A stretch of 64,000 nt of DNA from UBA2421 sp964641895 (GCA_964641895.1 CAZXLA010000001.1:22314-86313); one strand, 5' to 3'; positions 1 through 8,360 are shown, counted from the stretch's first letter. Program-made: numbers and translations. The notes: generated by a model from the letters alone, not told the origin.

Positions 1-2
1 TC

Positions 3-242
3 CTCGACCGCGAGCAGGTCCTCGGCCGCCGCGGTCTGCACAGCGACGAGATGCAGGAATTGCAACAGATGCTGCCCTACCTTGACCGCATCGAGCAAAC
101 CGCCGCCGAAGGCCGGCGCATCCATCGTAACCTGGGCGGCACCGGCGAAAGCTGGGATGACATTCTTCTGCGCACCAGCGAAACCGAGTCGAGAGCGCGC
201 GGCGTACTGTCGATCAACGCACCCCTGACCGGAGAGCGCTGA
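3..242 (+). CDS. C-terminal fragment of an unrecognised protein
   Basis: The reading frame is open from the window edge and ends in TGA, leaving 79 residues. The sequence is rich in charged residues and Gln/Leu, probably helical, with a stretch 'ELQQMLPYLDRIEQTAAEG' and a tail ending 'SINAPLTGER'. I do not recognise the family. A flagellar-chaperone-like helical protein is possible but not supported by any motif. Any upstream part lies outside the window. Confidence 0.6.
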   Translation, partial: LDREQVLGRRGLHSDEMQELQQMLPYLDRIEQTAAEGRRIHRNLGGTGESWDDILLRTSETESRARGVLSINAPLTGER

Positions 243-327
243 ACAGCCTCATCGTCTCGAAAGCACTTGAAGAATCCGGGCGTTCGCTAAGGCTCACAAC
301 CCGGCGTGAATGGCGCAGGCGCGCGAT

Positions 328-343
328 TGTGCCACGTGGCACA
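328..343. promoter_or_regulatory. parS-like 16-bp perfect palindrome, copy 1
   Basis: TGTGCCACGTGGCACA is a perfect palindrome with a central CACGTG. The chromosomal parS consensus bound by ParB is TGTTTCACGTGAAACA, and Pseudomonas sites use TGTTCCACGTGGAACA. This copy differs from the latter only by G/C instead of T/A at the fourth position of each half. Two copies in one intergenic stretch suggest a real binding site, for ParB or another dimeric regulator. Confidence 0.45.
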
Positions 344-374
344 TTGTTCAAACCGCATCTCGGTCTCCTGCTGT

Positions 375-413
375 CGCTCGCGGCTCTCCGCTGTCGGCTA
401 TCGGCTCTTCTCG
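375..413. repeat. Heptamer repeat block (CGGCTAT family)
   Basis: About five 7-base units related to CGGCTNT follow one another between the two parS-like palindromes. The same units, in both orientations, flank the gap between rpmG and tRNA-Trp. Only one arm is visible here. Confidence 0.45.
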
Positions 414-420
414 CCGAGAA

Positions 421-438
421 TTGTGCCACGTGGCACAA
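421..438. promoter_or_regulatory. parS-like palindrome, copy 2 (18 bp)
   Basis: The same 16-mer as at 328 is repeated and extended by one base on each side, giving an 18-bp perfect palindrome. The two copies lie 94 bp apart, close to an integral number of helical turns (about nine). See copy 1 for the comparison with parS. Confidence 0.45.
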
Positions 439-442
439 CTTT

Positions 443-456
443 GTGAAATATTTCAC
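443..456. promoter_or_regulatory. 14-bp palindrome GTGAAATATTTCAC
   Basis: A perfect palindrome starts five bases after the second parS-like site. Its halves (GTGAAA / TTTCAC) are the canonical parS half-sites in everted order. Its function is unknown; it could be an operator or a ParB half-site array. The rest of the gap, roughly 457-731, shows no convincing gene. Confidence 0.3.
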
Positions 457-731
457 GATTGATGCAATCACCTGAAACCAATGAGCTTACAGAACCCGTC
501 CCGAAAATTTCAGAAACAGCGACCCTAACACACTGTGATCAATCTAATATTCAGTGCGCCCCAGCGTCATCCCCGCACCCCACGCCGCCGCAGAGCCTTA
601 GCGCCGCGTCGGCTCGACCGGCCAGACCCCGGAAATTCCAGCCGATCACCGCCCGCCCCCGGCACCACCTGCCCTCATTTTTCTAAATCGACGCCCCAGG
701 TTCGCGCTGGAACGCGGCGGATCAAATGGCA

Positions 732-838
732 GCGCCACCGCATATGACGCGAACGACGAGCCGCAAGCATCAGCGACCGGTCGGATTGCCGCGGGAATCG
801 GGCCGCTGACGCTCGCCGCTCGTCATATGCGGTTGCAC
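732..838. repeat. Large imperfect inverted repeat (REP-like hairpin, ACGAGCCGC family)
   Basis: The left arm reads CCGCATATGACG followed by ACGAGCCGCAAGCATCAGCG. The right arm carries CGCTGACGCTCGCCGCTCGT followed by CGTCATATGCGG. A related pair of arms sits at the end of miaA (11247-11314), so this is a dispersed hairpin family. No coding sequence is associated with it. Confidence 0.55.
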
Positions 839-1003
839 TGGAGCATGTGGCAACGATTATAGATTTGTCTTGCCGCCGCCAGAAAAGTTGTCAGGAAAGT
901 TTGACGCTTCCCACCATAAACCAAAATCGCCCCGTGCAAATCACCGCGTATCACCGCGATGAGGCACACACTCGAACACACACTTGACCGCCCACCGCCC
1001 GAC

Positions 1004-1030
1004 TTGAACGCGGCAGCGACAGCGGATAAT
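1004..1030 (+). promoter_or_regulatory. Candidate promoter of tRNA-Cys
   Basis: TTGAAC and GATAAT are separated by 15 bases and end 13 bases before the tRNA. The boxes are good but the spacer is short, so this is only a candidate. Confidence 0.3.
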
Positions 1031-1043
1031 GTTCGATGTTCGC

Positions 1044-1117
1044 GGCCAGATGCCCGAGTGGACTAAGGGAGCGGATTGCAAATCCGTTATTCGTGGGTTC
1101 GAATCCCACTCTGGCCT
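1044..1117 (+). tRNA. tRNA-Cys (GCA)
   Basis: A full cloverleaf can be drawn: a 7-bp acceptor stem GGCCAGA/TCTGGCC, a D arm, an anticodon stem GCGGA/TCCGT with loop TTGCAAA (anticodon GCA), and a T arm GTGGG-TTCGAAT-CCCAC. The discriminator base is U73, as expected for tRNA-Cys. CCA is not encoded. Confidence 0.95.
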
Positions 1118-1127
1118 TTCATCGCGG

Positions 1128-3236
1128 CTACTCGCTTCTGCTCGTGATCGATTGCCACTGCTTCTCCAGCCGCTGCACGCTGACCGGCGCACTGGTTTTC
1201 AGTTCCTGGGCGAACAGACCTACGCGGAGTTCTTCGATCATCCAGCGGAAATTGATCAGGTCCGGGTGCTGTTTCAATGACGGCTTGCGGGCGATGCGGT
1301 CGGCGTAGTGCAGCCAGAACGGGCGCACCTGGCTTGCGAGCTGCGAATCTTTTTCTGCGCCCCACGCCTTGAGCTTGGTGAGGCGCACTTCGGCGGCGCG
1401 CAGAAACCGCGGCAGATGCGGGCGCCAGGCGAGCGGGGTGGCGATTGCAAAATCCGGCGGGAGCAGGGCGGCGACTTGTTGGCGCACGTCGCGGATGGCG
1501 CCGTGGTGGTGCGCGGGGTGGCGCTGTTCCAACAGTACTGCGACGGCATGATACGCCTGCAGCGTCAACGTCGCCTGCGCCGCAGCGGCATCGGCGGCGG
1601 CGTTGAGTTTTTTGTACGCTTTGGCGGCGCGGTCGGCGAACGCGGACTGCGTGCGGACGACGGATGGATCATCATGAAACAGTGCCTCATCCGCCACGGC
1701 CAGCAGGATCGATCGCCGAAGCGTCTCCGCCGGCGCGAGCGAGGCATAATTCAGCGCCATAGCGCTCCACCCGCGCATGGCCCGCGCGATTTGTTTGAAC
1801 TCGGGCGCAAGCTGCTGCATGAACAACCGCCGCATGCCGGTGCGCATCTCCCGCGCCGCCGATTCGGGGGAATCGAGCAGGCGCAGGTCGACCCGCTCGC
1901 CGTTTTCCACCAGCGTTGGATAGGCCAGCACGGTGATTCCGGGCTTGCGCACGGCGATCGAATCCGGCAGGTCGCCGAAATCCCACCGCGTCACGTTCTT
2001 TTTTGCCCATGGCGACGCGGGCAGGTCTTTAAATGCATCGCGCGTTACGTCGGCCAGCTTTTCGCGCAGCTCCGCCAGATCGCGCGACACGGCAAGCGTT
2101 CGGCCGCCTTCGTCAATGACGCGAATGTTCATCTTTAGAAACGGCGCGAGTTCGTTCTGCTTGAACGTGCTGGGCGGGATGATTTCTCCGACGATATTCC
2201 CACACCGGTCGGCGACGGTCGCCAGAAAGTCGCCTTCACCAAACCGCAGCTCTTTTGCAAGATTCGCCGCGACGGTGGGCGCGGGCACAAGTTTGGTGCG
2301 CACGCCGCGCGGAAGCGTGCGGATGAGTGAAACGATTTTTTCAACAAGCCAACCCGGCACCAGCCAATCGAACGCGCCCGCCGGCAGATGGCCCAGCGCC
2401 GCGAGCGGGAGGTCGACCGTGATTCCGTCGGCCGCGCTGGCGGGCTCAAACTGATAGTGCAGCTTAAATCGGTTGCCGGCTACGGTCGTGTGATCGGGAA
2501 AAGCGCTCGGCGAGATCGAGGGCGCATCGTTGCGGAGAAGGTCGCTGATCGCCATCTGAAGCTGGTGCCGATGGTGCTGTTCGGCCTGCCGGAACCACTT
2601 TTCAAAGCTTGGGCCGTCAAAGACATCCGGCGGCAGACGGGCATCGTAAAAGCCGAACAATTGCTGAGCATCCAATGCAAGATCGCGGCGGCGAACCTTT
2701 GCCTCCAGTTCACGCACTTCTTCGGACAGCGCCTGATTCTTCTTGAAAAACGGCGCGGCGGTGCGAAATCGGCCGTCGATCAGGCCGTGCAGAATGAACA
2801 GTTGCCGCGCCACCTTCGGCTCGATCGGCCCGTAGTTCACGCCGCGCCGCGCGACAATCACCAGGCCGAACAGCGTTACTTTCTCGAACGCATTCACATG
2901 GTGCGCCTGATCGTTCCAGTGCGGATCGCTGTACGACCGCTTGAGCAAATGTTCGCCGGCGCGCTCGATCCACTGCGGCTGAATGCGGGCGCAGATGCGG
3001 GCGTAGAGCCGTGTCGTTTCCACCAACTCGGCGGCCATGATCCACAGCGGCTGATTCTTGAACAGGCCGGATCCCGGGTGGATCGACGTTTTGACATCTC
3101 GCGCCGCGGTGAACTCGTGTTTGTCAGTCTTTGTGGCGATGCTGCCGAGCAACCCGGTGAGCAACGCGCGGTGAATGGAATCGCGCTGGCCGTCGGTTAG
3201 CGTCCGGAAGGGGAGTTGTTCGGGTTCATCGGACAT
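1128..3236 (-). CDS. HrpA C-terminal half (DUF3418 region) without the DEAH helicase half
   Basis: The 702-residue product matches the C-terminal half of the RNA helicase HrpA from end to end. Recognisable segments are 'IHRALLTGLLGSI', 'IHPGSGLFK', 'AAELVETTRLYARI', 'HLLKRSYSDPHW', 'YQFEPASAADGITV', 'LAYPTLVENGERVDLRL' and 'FRWMIEELRVGLFAQEL'. HrpA of E. coli has about 1300 residues, with Walker A, DEAH and helicase domains in its first half; none of these is here. The upstream gene is a complete CbiX-like gene ending 4 bp before this start, so the missing half is not adjacent. An in-frame ATG at 3260 would add eight residues and overlap the chelatase gene. The product may work with a helicase half encoded elsewhere or be a relic, but the frame is intact. 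Confidence 0.85.
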   Translation of the reverse strand: MSDEPEQLPFRTLTDGQRDSIHRALLTGLLGSIATKTDKHEFTAARDVKTSIHPGSGLFKNQPLWIMAAELVETTRLYARICARIQPQWIERAGEHLLKRSYSDPHWNDQAHHVNAFEKVTLFGLVIVARRGVNYGPIEPKVARQLFILHGLIDGRFRTAAPFFKKNQALSEEVRELEAKVRRRDLALDAQQLFGFYDARLPPDVFDGPSFEKWFRQAEQHHRHQLQMAISDLLRNDAPSISPSAFPDHTTVAGNRFKLHYQFEPASAADGITVDLPLAALGHLPAGAFDWLVPGWLVEKIVSLIRTLPRGVRTKLVPAPTVAANLAKELRFGEGDFLATVADRCGNIVGEIIPPSTFKQNELAPFLKMNIRVIDEGGRTLAVSRDLAELREKLADVTRDAFKDLPASPWAKKNVTRWDFGDLPDSIAVRKPGITVLAYPTLVENGERVDLRLLDSPESAAREMRTGMRRLFMQQLAPEFKQIARAMRGWSAMALNYASLAPAETLRRSILLAVADEALFHDDPSVVRTQSAFADRAAKAYKKLNAAADAAAAQATLTLQAYHAVAVLLEQRHPAHHHGAIRDVRQQVAALLPPDFAIATPLAWRPHLPRFLRAAEVRLTKLKAWGAEKDSQLASQVRPFWLHYADRIARKPSLKQHPDLINFRWMIEELRVGLFAQELKTSAPVSVQRLEKQWQSITSRSE

Positions 3237-3240
3237 CGAC

Positions 3241-3690
3241 TCAAACTTTGTCAGCAACATCCGGCGATTCCAGTCCCCTGCGCAGCGTGCCGTGGCAGCT
3301 TGGGCAATCGTATCCGTTGTCGTCGCAGAAGGTCGCGCGCTTGGCCAGCAGGTCGAGAATCAGATCATCAATCCCCAGCGGCATGGCGACGTGATAGCGC
3401 GTCTGCGGATGCTGCGCGGCGGCGTCGGCGGCGAGGCGGGGAATGTCGGCGGTCCAGTGCTTTCCCGGGCCGAGGAAGAACGGCAACACGACCACGCGGG
3501 TCGCGCCGCGCCGCACGCACGTGGTATACGCTGAAGCGATTGACGGCTCGGTGAGTTCCATGTGCGCCGGCTCGACGATCGAAAACTTCTCGTGAAACCG
3601 CTTGCCGAATAGAGCGGCCACTTCTTCCAGCATCTGGTTGCTTTCGGCGCGTCGAGAGCCGTGATCGACGATGATGATGCCGGTGCGCAT
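3241..3690 (-). CDS. CbiX/SirB-like sirohydrochlorin chelatase family protein
   Basis: The 149-residue product has the CbiX fold signature: 'IIVDHGSRRAESN' at the N-terminus with the metal-binding His, 'HMELTEPSI', and 'VVLPFFLGPGKHWTADIP' with the second His. Small CbiX proteins insert cobalt or iron into sirohydrochlorin for cobalamin or siroheme. The C-terminal tail carries CDDNGYDCPSC, three cysteines that could bind a metal or an Fe-S cluster, as reported for plant SirB C-termini. It is followed 4 bp later by the HrpA half-gene and probably shares its transcript. No other tetrapyrrole gene lies nearby. Confidence 0.75.
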   Translation of the reverse strand: MRTGIIIVDHGSRRAESNQMLEEVAALFGKRFHEKFSIVEPAHMELTEPSIASAYTTCVRRGATRVVVLPFFLGPGKHWTADIPRLAADAAAQHPQTRYHVAMPLGIDDLILDLLAKRATFCDDNGYDCPSCHGTLRRGLESPDVADKV

Positions 3691-3729
3691 ACGCTTGATG
3701 GTAGTCGTCGTATTCCGCGGCGGTCGCCA

Positions 3730-5592
3730 TCAATCCTGCGACCGCGGTTTTAAGGTGGCTTCGACGTCGATCGAATCTTTGCCGCGCAGCAGGTGCAGCG
3801 TGAGCTTGTCACCCACTTTAGCGCCTTCCAGCAACGCCGTCAGATCTTCCAGCGTGTTCATCTTTTTGCCGTTGATGGCTTGAATGACGTCGCCTTCCTT
3901 CAACCCCGCGGCCTCGGCGGCGGTGCCGGGGACGGTGCCGTTGATTTTGATTCCTTCGGGGCCGGCTTCATCTTCGGTGTAAGATGGCACGACGCCAAGC
4001 TGCACCCGCGCGCCTTGTGTGGCCGCCGGCCCCGTGGTGGCCCGCCGGGTTAGCGTGGGAAGAAACTTTTGCTTTGGCATGACGGCCAGCGAGCGCACTA
4101 TTTCCTCGCTGATATCGACCACGGTTGCGATGCCGTCGTAGTTGACTTTTTCAATGTCATCGGTCGGTCGGTGGTAGTCGGAGTGCAGGCCGGAGAACAG
4201 GAAGAGCACGGGGATCTTCTTTGCCATGAACGAAGCATGATCGCTCGAACCGAAGGTGATGCCGCTCATCCGGGTGAATTTCAACGGCGTGGCGGCATCG
4301 ATTTCATTCATCATCGCATCAAATGCCGCCGCGGTGTCGCGCCCGCCGACGGCGACTTCGTTGTTCTTGATGCGGCCGACCATGTCGAGGTTGTACATCG
4401 AATGAATCTTGTCGATCGGCACGAGCGGGTTGTTCACAAAGTGCTCCGACCCGAGCAGGCCGCGCTCCTCACCCGTGAAGAACATGAACAGCACCGAGCG
4501 CTGCAACGGCGTTTTGCGCGCTGCAAGCCGCCGGGCCAGATCGAGCACGGCGGCGGTGCCCGACGCATTATCGTCGGCGCCGTTGTGCACCGAGCGCGTT
4601 GTCGCACCCGCCAGCGAACCGCTGCCGCCGAAGCCCAGGTGATCGTAGTGCGCGCCCACCACAATGTATTCATCCGCATTCCATCCGCGGCCCGGCAAGA
4701 TTGCCAGCACGTTTTTAACCGGAATCTGCTTCTGCAGAATTTCGACCTTTCCGGCGGCCACCTGCGCATCATCAAGCTGTGCCGAAGCGGGTTTAAACTC
4801 CGTGTCGATCAATTCCTGCAGGGTCTTTAAGTCTTTCACGCCGCCGGCGGCCAGCAAGCGGTCGGCCGCGGCGCGGGTGATTTGAATGACCGGAATTGAA
4901 GCCAGGTTGCGACTGCTGCGCCGCCCGAAAGCCGAAAGCTCATCGGCTTCATTGTGATGATTCGGCGGGTTGACCACCAGCAACGCCGTCGCGCCGGCTT
5001 TTGCCGCCGCCTCGGCTTTGGTGGTGAGCGATGCGGCATCCGACCATGATTCAAATGTGCTGGCCAGCCGGCTCTTGCCTTTCTCATCGTGCGGCTCAAA
5101 ACGCATCGCCAGCGCCACTCGGCCTTTCAGATCAACGCCCTCAAAGTCGTTGTAGGCCGGCTCGGTTTGATTGATCGCGTAACCCACGAAAGTCACCGGG
5201 CCGGTGAACGCGGCGGCCTTGCTGATGGCGTGGGGGCGATAATCTTTGTTAAGTTCCATTGTCGCGCCGGCGAGCGAGACAGTGGTGGCGAGGTCGACTG
5301 AAGCATCGCCGCGCACGCTGAAGTGCTGGAAGTAGCCGTCGGCGCCCTTGGCCGGCTTCAGGCCGATCGACTTCACCTCGTCGGCGAGGTAGTCGGCGGC
5401 GAGATCGATCCCCTTCGTCCCCACGCCGCGGCCTTCGAGCGCATCGGATGCGAGATACGCTACCGATTTGCGGGTGCGTTCGACGCTTACCTGATGCGGC
5501 GTAGGCGCATTGGTCGGAACGGTTTGGCAACCGAACAGAACGAAGCCGAGAACGCCGAGAATCATCAACCGGGGCGGATTTTGTAGTTTCAT
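3730..5592 (-). CDS. Lipoprotein M28 family zinc aminopeptidase with PA and PDZ domains
   Basis: The chosen start (MKLQNPPRL) gives a lipoprotein signal with lipobox LFGC; a longer frame upstream lacks signal character. A PA-like insert spans about residues 120-260. The M28 core follows, with zinc ligands in 'GAHYDHLG', 'NGADDNASGTAAV', 'GEERGLLGSE', 'NLDMVGR' and 'LHSDYHRPTD'. The C-terminus (about residues 530-615) is a PDZ domain ('PGTAAEAAGLKEGDVIQAI'). The enzyme should be anchored in a membrane facing the periplasm and degrade peptides. It is divergent to the kinase gene at 5709. Confidence 0.85.
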   Translation of the reverse strand: MKLQNPPRLMILGVLGFVLFGCQTVPTNAPTPHQVSVERTRKSVAYLASDALEGRGVGTKGIDLAADYLADEVKSIGLKPAKGADGYFQHFSVRGDASVDLATTVSLAGATMELNKDYRPHAISKAAAFTGPVTFVGYAINQTEPAYNDFEGVDLKGRVALAMRFEPHDEKGKSRLASTFESWSDAASLTTKAEAAAKAGATALLVVNPPNHHNEADELSAFGRRSSRNLASIPVIQITRAAADRLLAAGGVKDLKTLQELIDTEFKPASAQLDDAQVAAGKVEILQKQIPVKNVLAILPGRGWNADEYIVVGAHYDHLGFGGSGSLAGATTRSVHNGADDNASGTAAVLDLARRLAARKTPLQRSVLFMFFTGEERGLLGSEHFVNNPLVPIDKIHSMYNLDMVGRIKNNEVAVGGRDTAAAFDAMMNEIDAATPLKFTRMSGITFGSSDHASFMAKKIPVLFLFSGLHSDYHRPTDDIEKVNYDGIATVVDISEEIVRSLAVMPKQKFLPTLTRRATTGPAATQGARVQLGVVPSYTEDEAGPEGIKINGTVPGTAAEAAGLKEGDVIQAINGKKMNTLEDLTALLEGAKVGDKLTLHLLRGKDSIDVEATLKPRSQD

Positions 5593-5708
5593 CGGAGTGG
5601 GATTGTACGGATTGGCCCGCCGCGGCTCAATTCCTGCACATCTTCGTGAATTCATCTGCGTTTTTCCTTTGCAACTTGCGGGCGATCGATCGACAATACG
5701 GCCAACTC

Positions 5709-6698
5709 ATGTCCCAAGACGCGGGTGAAGTTTCTTGGCAGACACTTCGCCGGATCGTGCAACGATGGTCCGGCGACAGTGCGGAACTGGATTCCGTGTC
5801 GGCTCTCGACGGCGGGTCGATCAGCACCACCCTCATGCTGCAGACCAAGGCCGGCGACCGAGCGGTGCTCAAGGTTTCTCCGCACCGGGTGGATCGATCG
5901 TACGAAGTCGAAGCGCATCAACTTTCACTGCTCCGGTCGATCGGTCTGCCGGCGCCGCAGGTGTATGAATGTCACACCGGCTCGCTCGATGCGCCCGACA
6001 GCTACCTCCTGATCGAACACATGCCCGGGATAAATCTGCACGATGCCAAAGAGCAATGCGCGCCCGAAGCGTTTCAAGCTTTGCAGTTGCAGCTCGGGCA
6101 GATGGTGGTGGCGCTGCATCAGCACACGGGCGCGCGTTACGGCAAGGTCGAGCCTGAATCGGCTTTGAAGAAGCCCGCGACGGTCAATGGTGCAACGTGG
6201 GGCGAATCCGGGGGAGAATCGGGGGGCGAAACATGGCCGGCGTTCTATCGCGGGTTGTACGACGGCATCTGGCATGAGTGCGAGAAGCATTCGGCCATCG
6301 CCAACAAATCACGGAAGCTCATTGGCCGAATTCACGATAAACTCGATCGATTGCTCACGCACACCGATCAGCCACGGTTGACGCACGGCGACCTCTGGGC
6401 CAGCAACGTTCTGGCGGCGGCGGATGAGGATGGCCGGTGGAAAATCACTGCGCTGCTCGACCCCAACTGCCGGTTTGCCCACGCCGAGTGTGAATTGGCG
6501 TATCTCGATCTGTTCCACACCATCACGCCGGCGTTTATGAAGGAGTATCAGCGGTCGTTTAAAACCGACGACGACTACCATGCGCGGCGGAAGCACATCT
6601 ACCAGCTTTACGAACTGGTCAACCACGTCAACCTGTTCGGCGATCGATACATCAAGCCGATGCAGGCCACGCTGGAGAAGCTGTCGGCATTTGTTTAA
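5709..6698 (+). CDS. Fructosamine kinase-like (FN3K/APH fold) protein
   Basis: The 329-residue product shows an aminoglycoside-phosphotransferase-like fold. It has the Lys of the ATP site in 'DRAVLKVSP', 'YLLIEHMPG', the catalytic loop 'LTHGDLWASNVL', and the metal-binding 'LLDPNCRFAHAECELAYLDLF'. The C-terminal 'YQLYELVNHVNLFG' is typical of fructosamine/ketosamine-3-kinases, which phosphorylate glycated amines so that they decompose. A repetitive GESGGESGGETW linker lies in the middle. The start at MSQDAG is preferred over an upstream ATG that would overlap the divergent peptidase gene. No clear SD is seen. Confidence 0.75.
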   Translation: MSQDAGEVSWQTLRRIVQRWSGDSAELDSVSALDGGSISTTLMLQTKAGDRAVLKVSPHRVDRSYEVEAHQLSLLRSIGLPAPQVYECHTGSLDAPDSYLLIEHMPGINLHDAKEQCAPEAFQALQLQLGQMVVALHQHTGARYGKVEPESALKKPATVNGATWGESGGESGGETWPAFYRGLYDGIWHECEKHSAIANKSRKLIGRIHDKLDRLLTHTDQPRLTHGDLWASNVLAAADEDGRWKITALLDPNCRFAHAECELAYLDLFHTITPAFMKEYQRSFKTDDDYHARRKHIYQLYELVNHVNLFGDRYIKPMQATLEKLSAFV

Positions 6699-6786
6699 TC
6701 GGCGACGACGATGCTTCCTTGATCGTCTTCTCGCAACCTGCGACCAAAACCACAACCGCAACGGCGGCGAACAGAATTTTCTTCAT
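6652..6786 (-). CDS. Small entericidin-like lipoprotein (44 aa)
   Basis: A short frame begins MKKILFAAVAVVVLVAGC, a textbook lipoprotein signal with lipobox VAGC, followed by EKTIKEASSSPIK. It is preceded by a strong SD (AAGGAG, 8 bases upstream). The frame runs antisense into the last 47 bp of the kinase gene and stops at TGA. Short lysine-containing lipoproteins of this size resemble entericidins. The last dozen residues are encoded by sequence shared with the kinase on the other strand. The SD and lipobox are the main support. Confidence 0.6.
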   Translation of the reverse strand: MKKILFAAVAVVVLVAGCEKTIKEASSSPIKQMPTASPAWPASA

Positions 6787-6825
6787 CAATCGCTCCTTAG
6801 TTGAACAGGTGAGCTTAATCTAAAT

Positions 6826-6856
6826 CTCCCCCTCCATGTACTCAGAGAGGGGGGAG
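6826..6856. repeat. GC-rich hairpin module CTCCCCCTCC...GAGGGGGGAG
   Basis: A short inverted repeat around ATGTACTCAG. Nearly the same module, with the same central bases, forms half of the insertion inside tsaD (45439-45562). Confidence 0.6.
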
Positions 6857-6920
6857 TTCTGAGGCGCATTTCCATCCTCATGCAACTCATTCCATCCGCC
6901 GCTATGATCGGCGGCGAATC

Positions 6921-8360
6921 ATGGTGTTGGCAGAGCCGGCGGCGGAAACTCTGAATAAAGCGGCGACGGAAACCACGTCGCAATTGCTGCGCGCGCTGAT
7001 TCTGCTGGCCGCGCCGGTGCTGATCGAGCAGATGCTGCACGCATTTTCGGGGTTGGCCGACACCTACATTGCCAACCACGTAACGCCGATCACGCCGGGA
7101 ATGAGCGGCGAACAGGCCGCCGAGGCGCAGCGTCATATGACCGCCGCCGGCGCTGCGGTGGGGACGATCGCGTACCTGCTTTGGTTTATCGGCTTGATCG
7201 CCGGCGCCGTCGGTACGGGATCGACCGCCATCATCGCGCGCGCCACCGGTGCCCGACATCGCGGCCTGGCCAACAGCATTTGCGGGCAATCGATCGGTTT
7301 GGCGGGCCTTGCAGGATTGTTCATGGCGGGTGTCGTCTACGTCCTGGCCGGGCCGATCGCCGGGATGATGGGCCTGCACGGTGAGGCGGTCGAACTTGCG
7401 CGGGTTTTCCTGCGAACGATCGCCTTCGGTTTGCCGTTCATGCTCGTGCTGCTGGTGGCCAACGCGTGCCTGCGCGGCGCGGGCGATACCATTTCGCCGG
7501 CGCTGGCCATGATCGCGGTTGATGCGGTCAACATTGGCGTTGGCGTCACGCTCACATTCGGCTGGTTCGGCATGCCGGCGCTGGGCTTTCGGGGGATCGC
7601 GATCGGGGCGTTGTGCGGTTACATCGTCGGCGCGTTGATGCAAATGACAGTGCTGCTGATCGGCCGCGGCGGCATTCGACTGCATGTGCACCGGCTGCGC
7701 CCGCATTGGCACAACATGCGCCGGTTGCTGCGCATCGGCCTGCCCAACGGCGCCGAAAGCGCGGTGATGTGGGGGGTGAATATCATCCTCATCAAAATCA
7801 TTAACAACATGGACCCGACTGCGGCGGCGGGGGCGGCGCATGCCATCGCTGTGCGCGTCGAGGCGTTCAGCTACCTTGCGGGTTTTGCGATCGCGATCGC
7901 GGCGACGACCATGGTCGGCCAGAGCCTGGGCATGAAGAACCCGCGCCGCGCCGAGCGCGCCGCTTACCTCGCGTACGCGGTCGGCGGGTCGATCATGACC
8001 TTCGGCGGGATCATGCTCGTGCTCTTCGGGCATGCCTTCGCCAGCGTCATGAGCACCGACCCGAACGTGGTCGCCATGACTACTCAATGCCTTTTCTACG
8101 CCGGTTTCGTTCAAGCCGGCTTCGCCGCCGCGATCATCTTCGGCGGGAGCCTGCGCGGCGCCGGCGACACACTTAGTGTAATGATGATCAACATGATCAG
8201 CCTCGTCGGCATACGATTGGTCGGCGTGTTGGTGTTGACGCAGGTTTTTCATGTCACCCTGTCTACGATCTGGATTCTGTTGTGCGCCGATCTGCTGCTG
8301 CGTGGCGTTGCGATGTTCGTTCGGTTTCGGCATGGGGGGTGGAAGAGCGTTAAGGTGTAA
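6921..8360 (+). CDS. MATE family multidrug/Na+ efflux transporter
   Basis: The 479-residue membrane protein has about 12 hydrophobic segments in two related halves. Typical MATE features are 'LAAPVLIEQMLHAFSGLADTYIA' split over the first helix, 'GTGSTAIIARATGARH', the duplicated 'CLRGAGDTISPAL' / 'SLRGAGDTLSVMM', and 'VGQSLGMKNPRRAERAAY'. MATE proteins export cationic compounds in exchange for Na+ or H+. The N-terminus carries a longer cytoplasmic stretch and a hydrophilic loop after helix 1-2 (residues 52-72) not seen in the shortest members. No SD is evident. Confidence 0.9.
   Translation: MVLAEPAAETLNKAATETTSQLLRALILLAAPVLIEQMLHAFSGLADTYIANHVTPITPGMSGEQAAEAQRHMTAAGAAVGTIAYLLWFIGLIAGAVGTGSTAIIARATGARHRGLANSICGQSIGLAGLAGLFMAGVVYVLAGPIAGMMGLHGEAVELARVFLRTIAFGLPFMLVLLVANACLRGAGDTISPALAMIAVDAVNIGVGVTLTFGWFGMPALGFRGIAIGALCGYIVGALMQMTVLLIGRGGIRLHVHRLRPHWHNMRRLLRIGLPNGAESAVMWGVNIILIKIINNMDPTAAAGAAHAIAVRVEAFSYLAGFAIAIAATTMVGQSLGMKNPRRAERAAYLAYAVGGSIMTFGGIMLVLFGHAFASVMSTDPNVVAMTTQCLFYAGFVQAGFAAAIIFGGSLRGAGDTLSVMMINMISLVGIRLVGVLVLTQVFHVTLSTIWILLCADLLLRGVAMFVRFRHGGWKSVKV

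Noticed and set aside
459..747. Two overlapping plus-strand open frames between the first gene and tRNA-Cys
   Set aside because: Pro/Arg-rich low-complexity translations without SD or homology; the region is better explained by palindromes and repeats.
6786..8333. Long minus-strand open frame (515 codons) opposite the MATE gene
   Set aside because: It is the antisense of a clear MATE transporter, rich in His/Gln/Asp from codon-pattern shadowing, with no recognisable domain.
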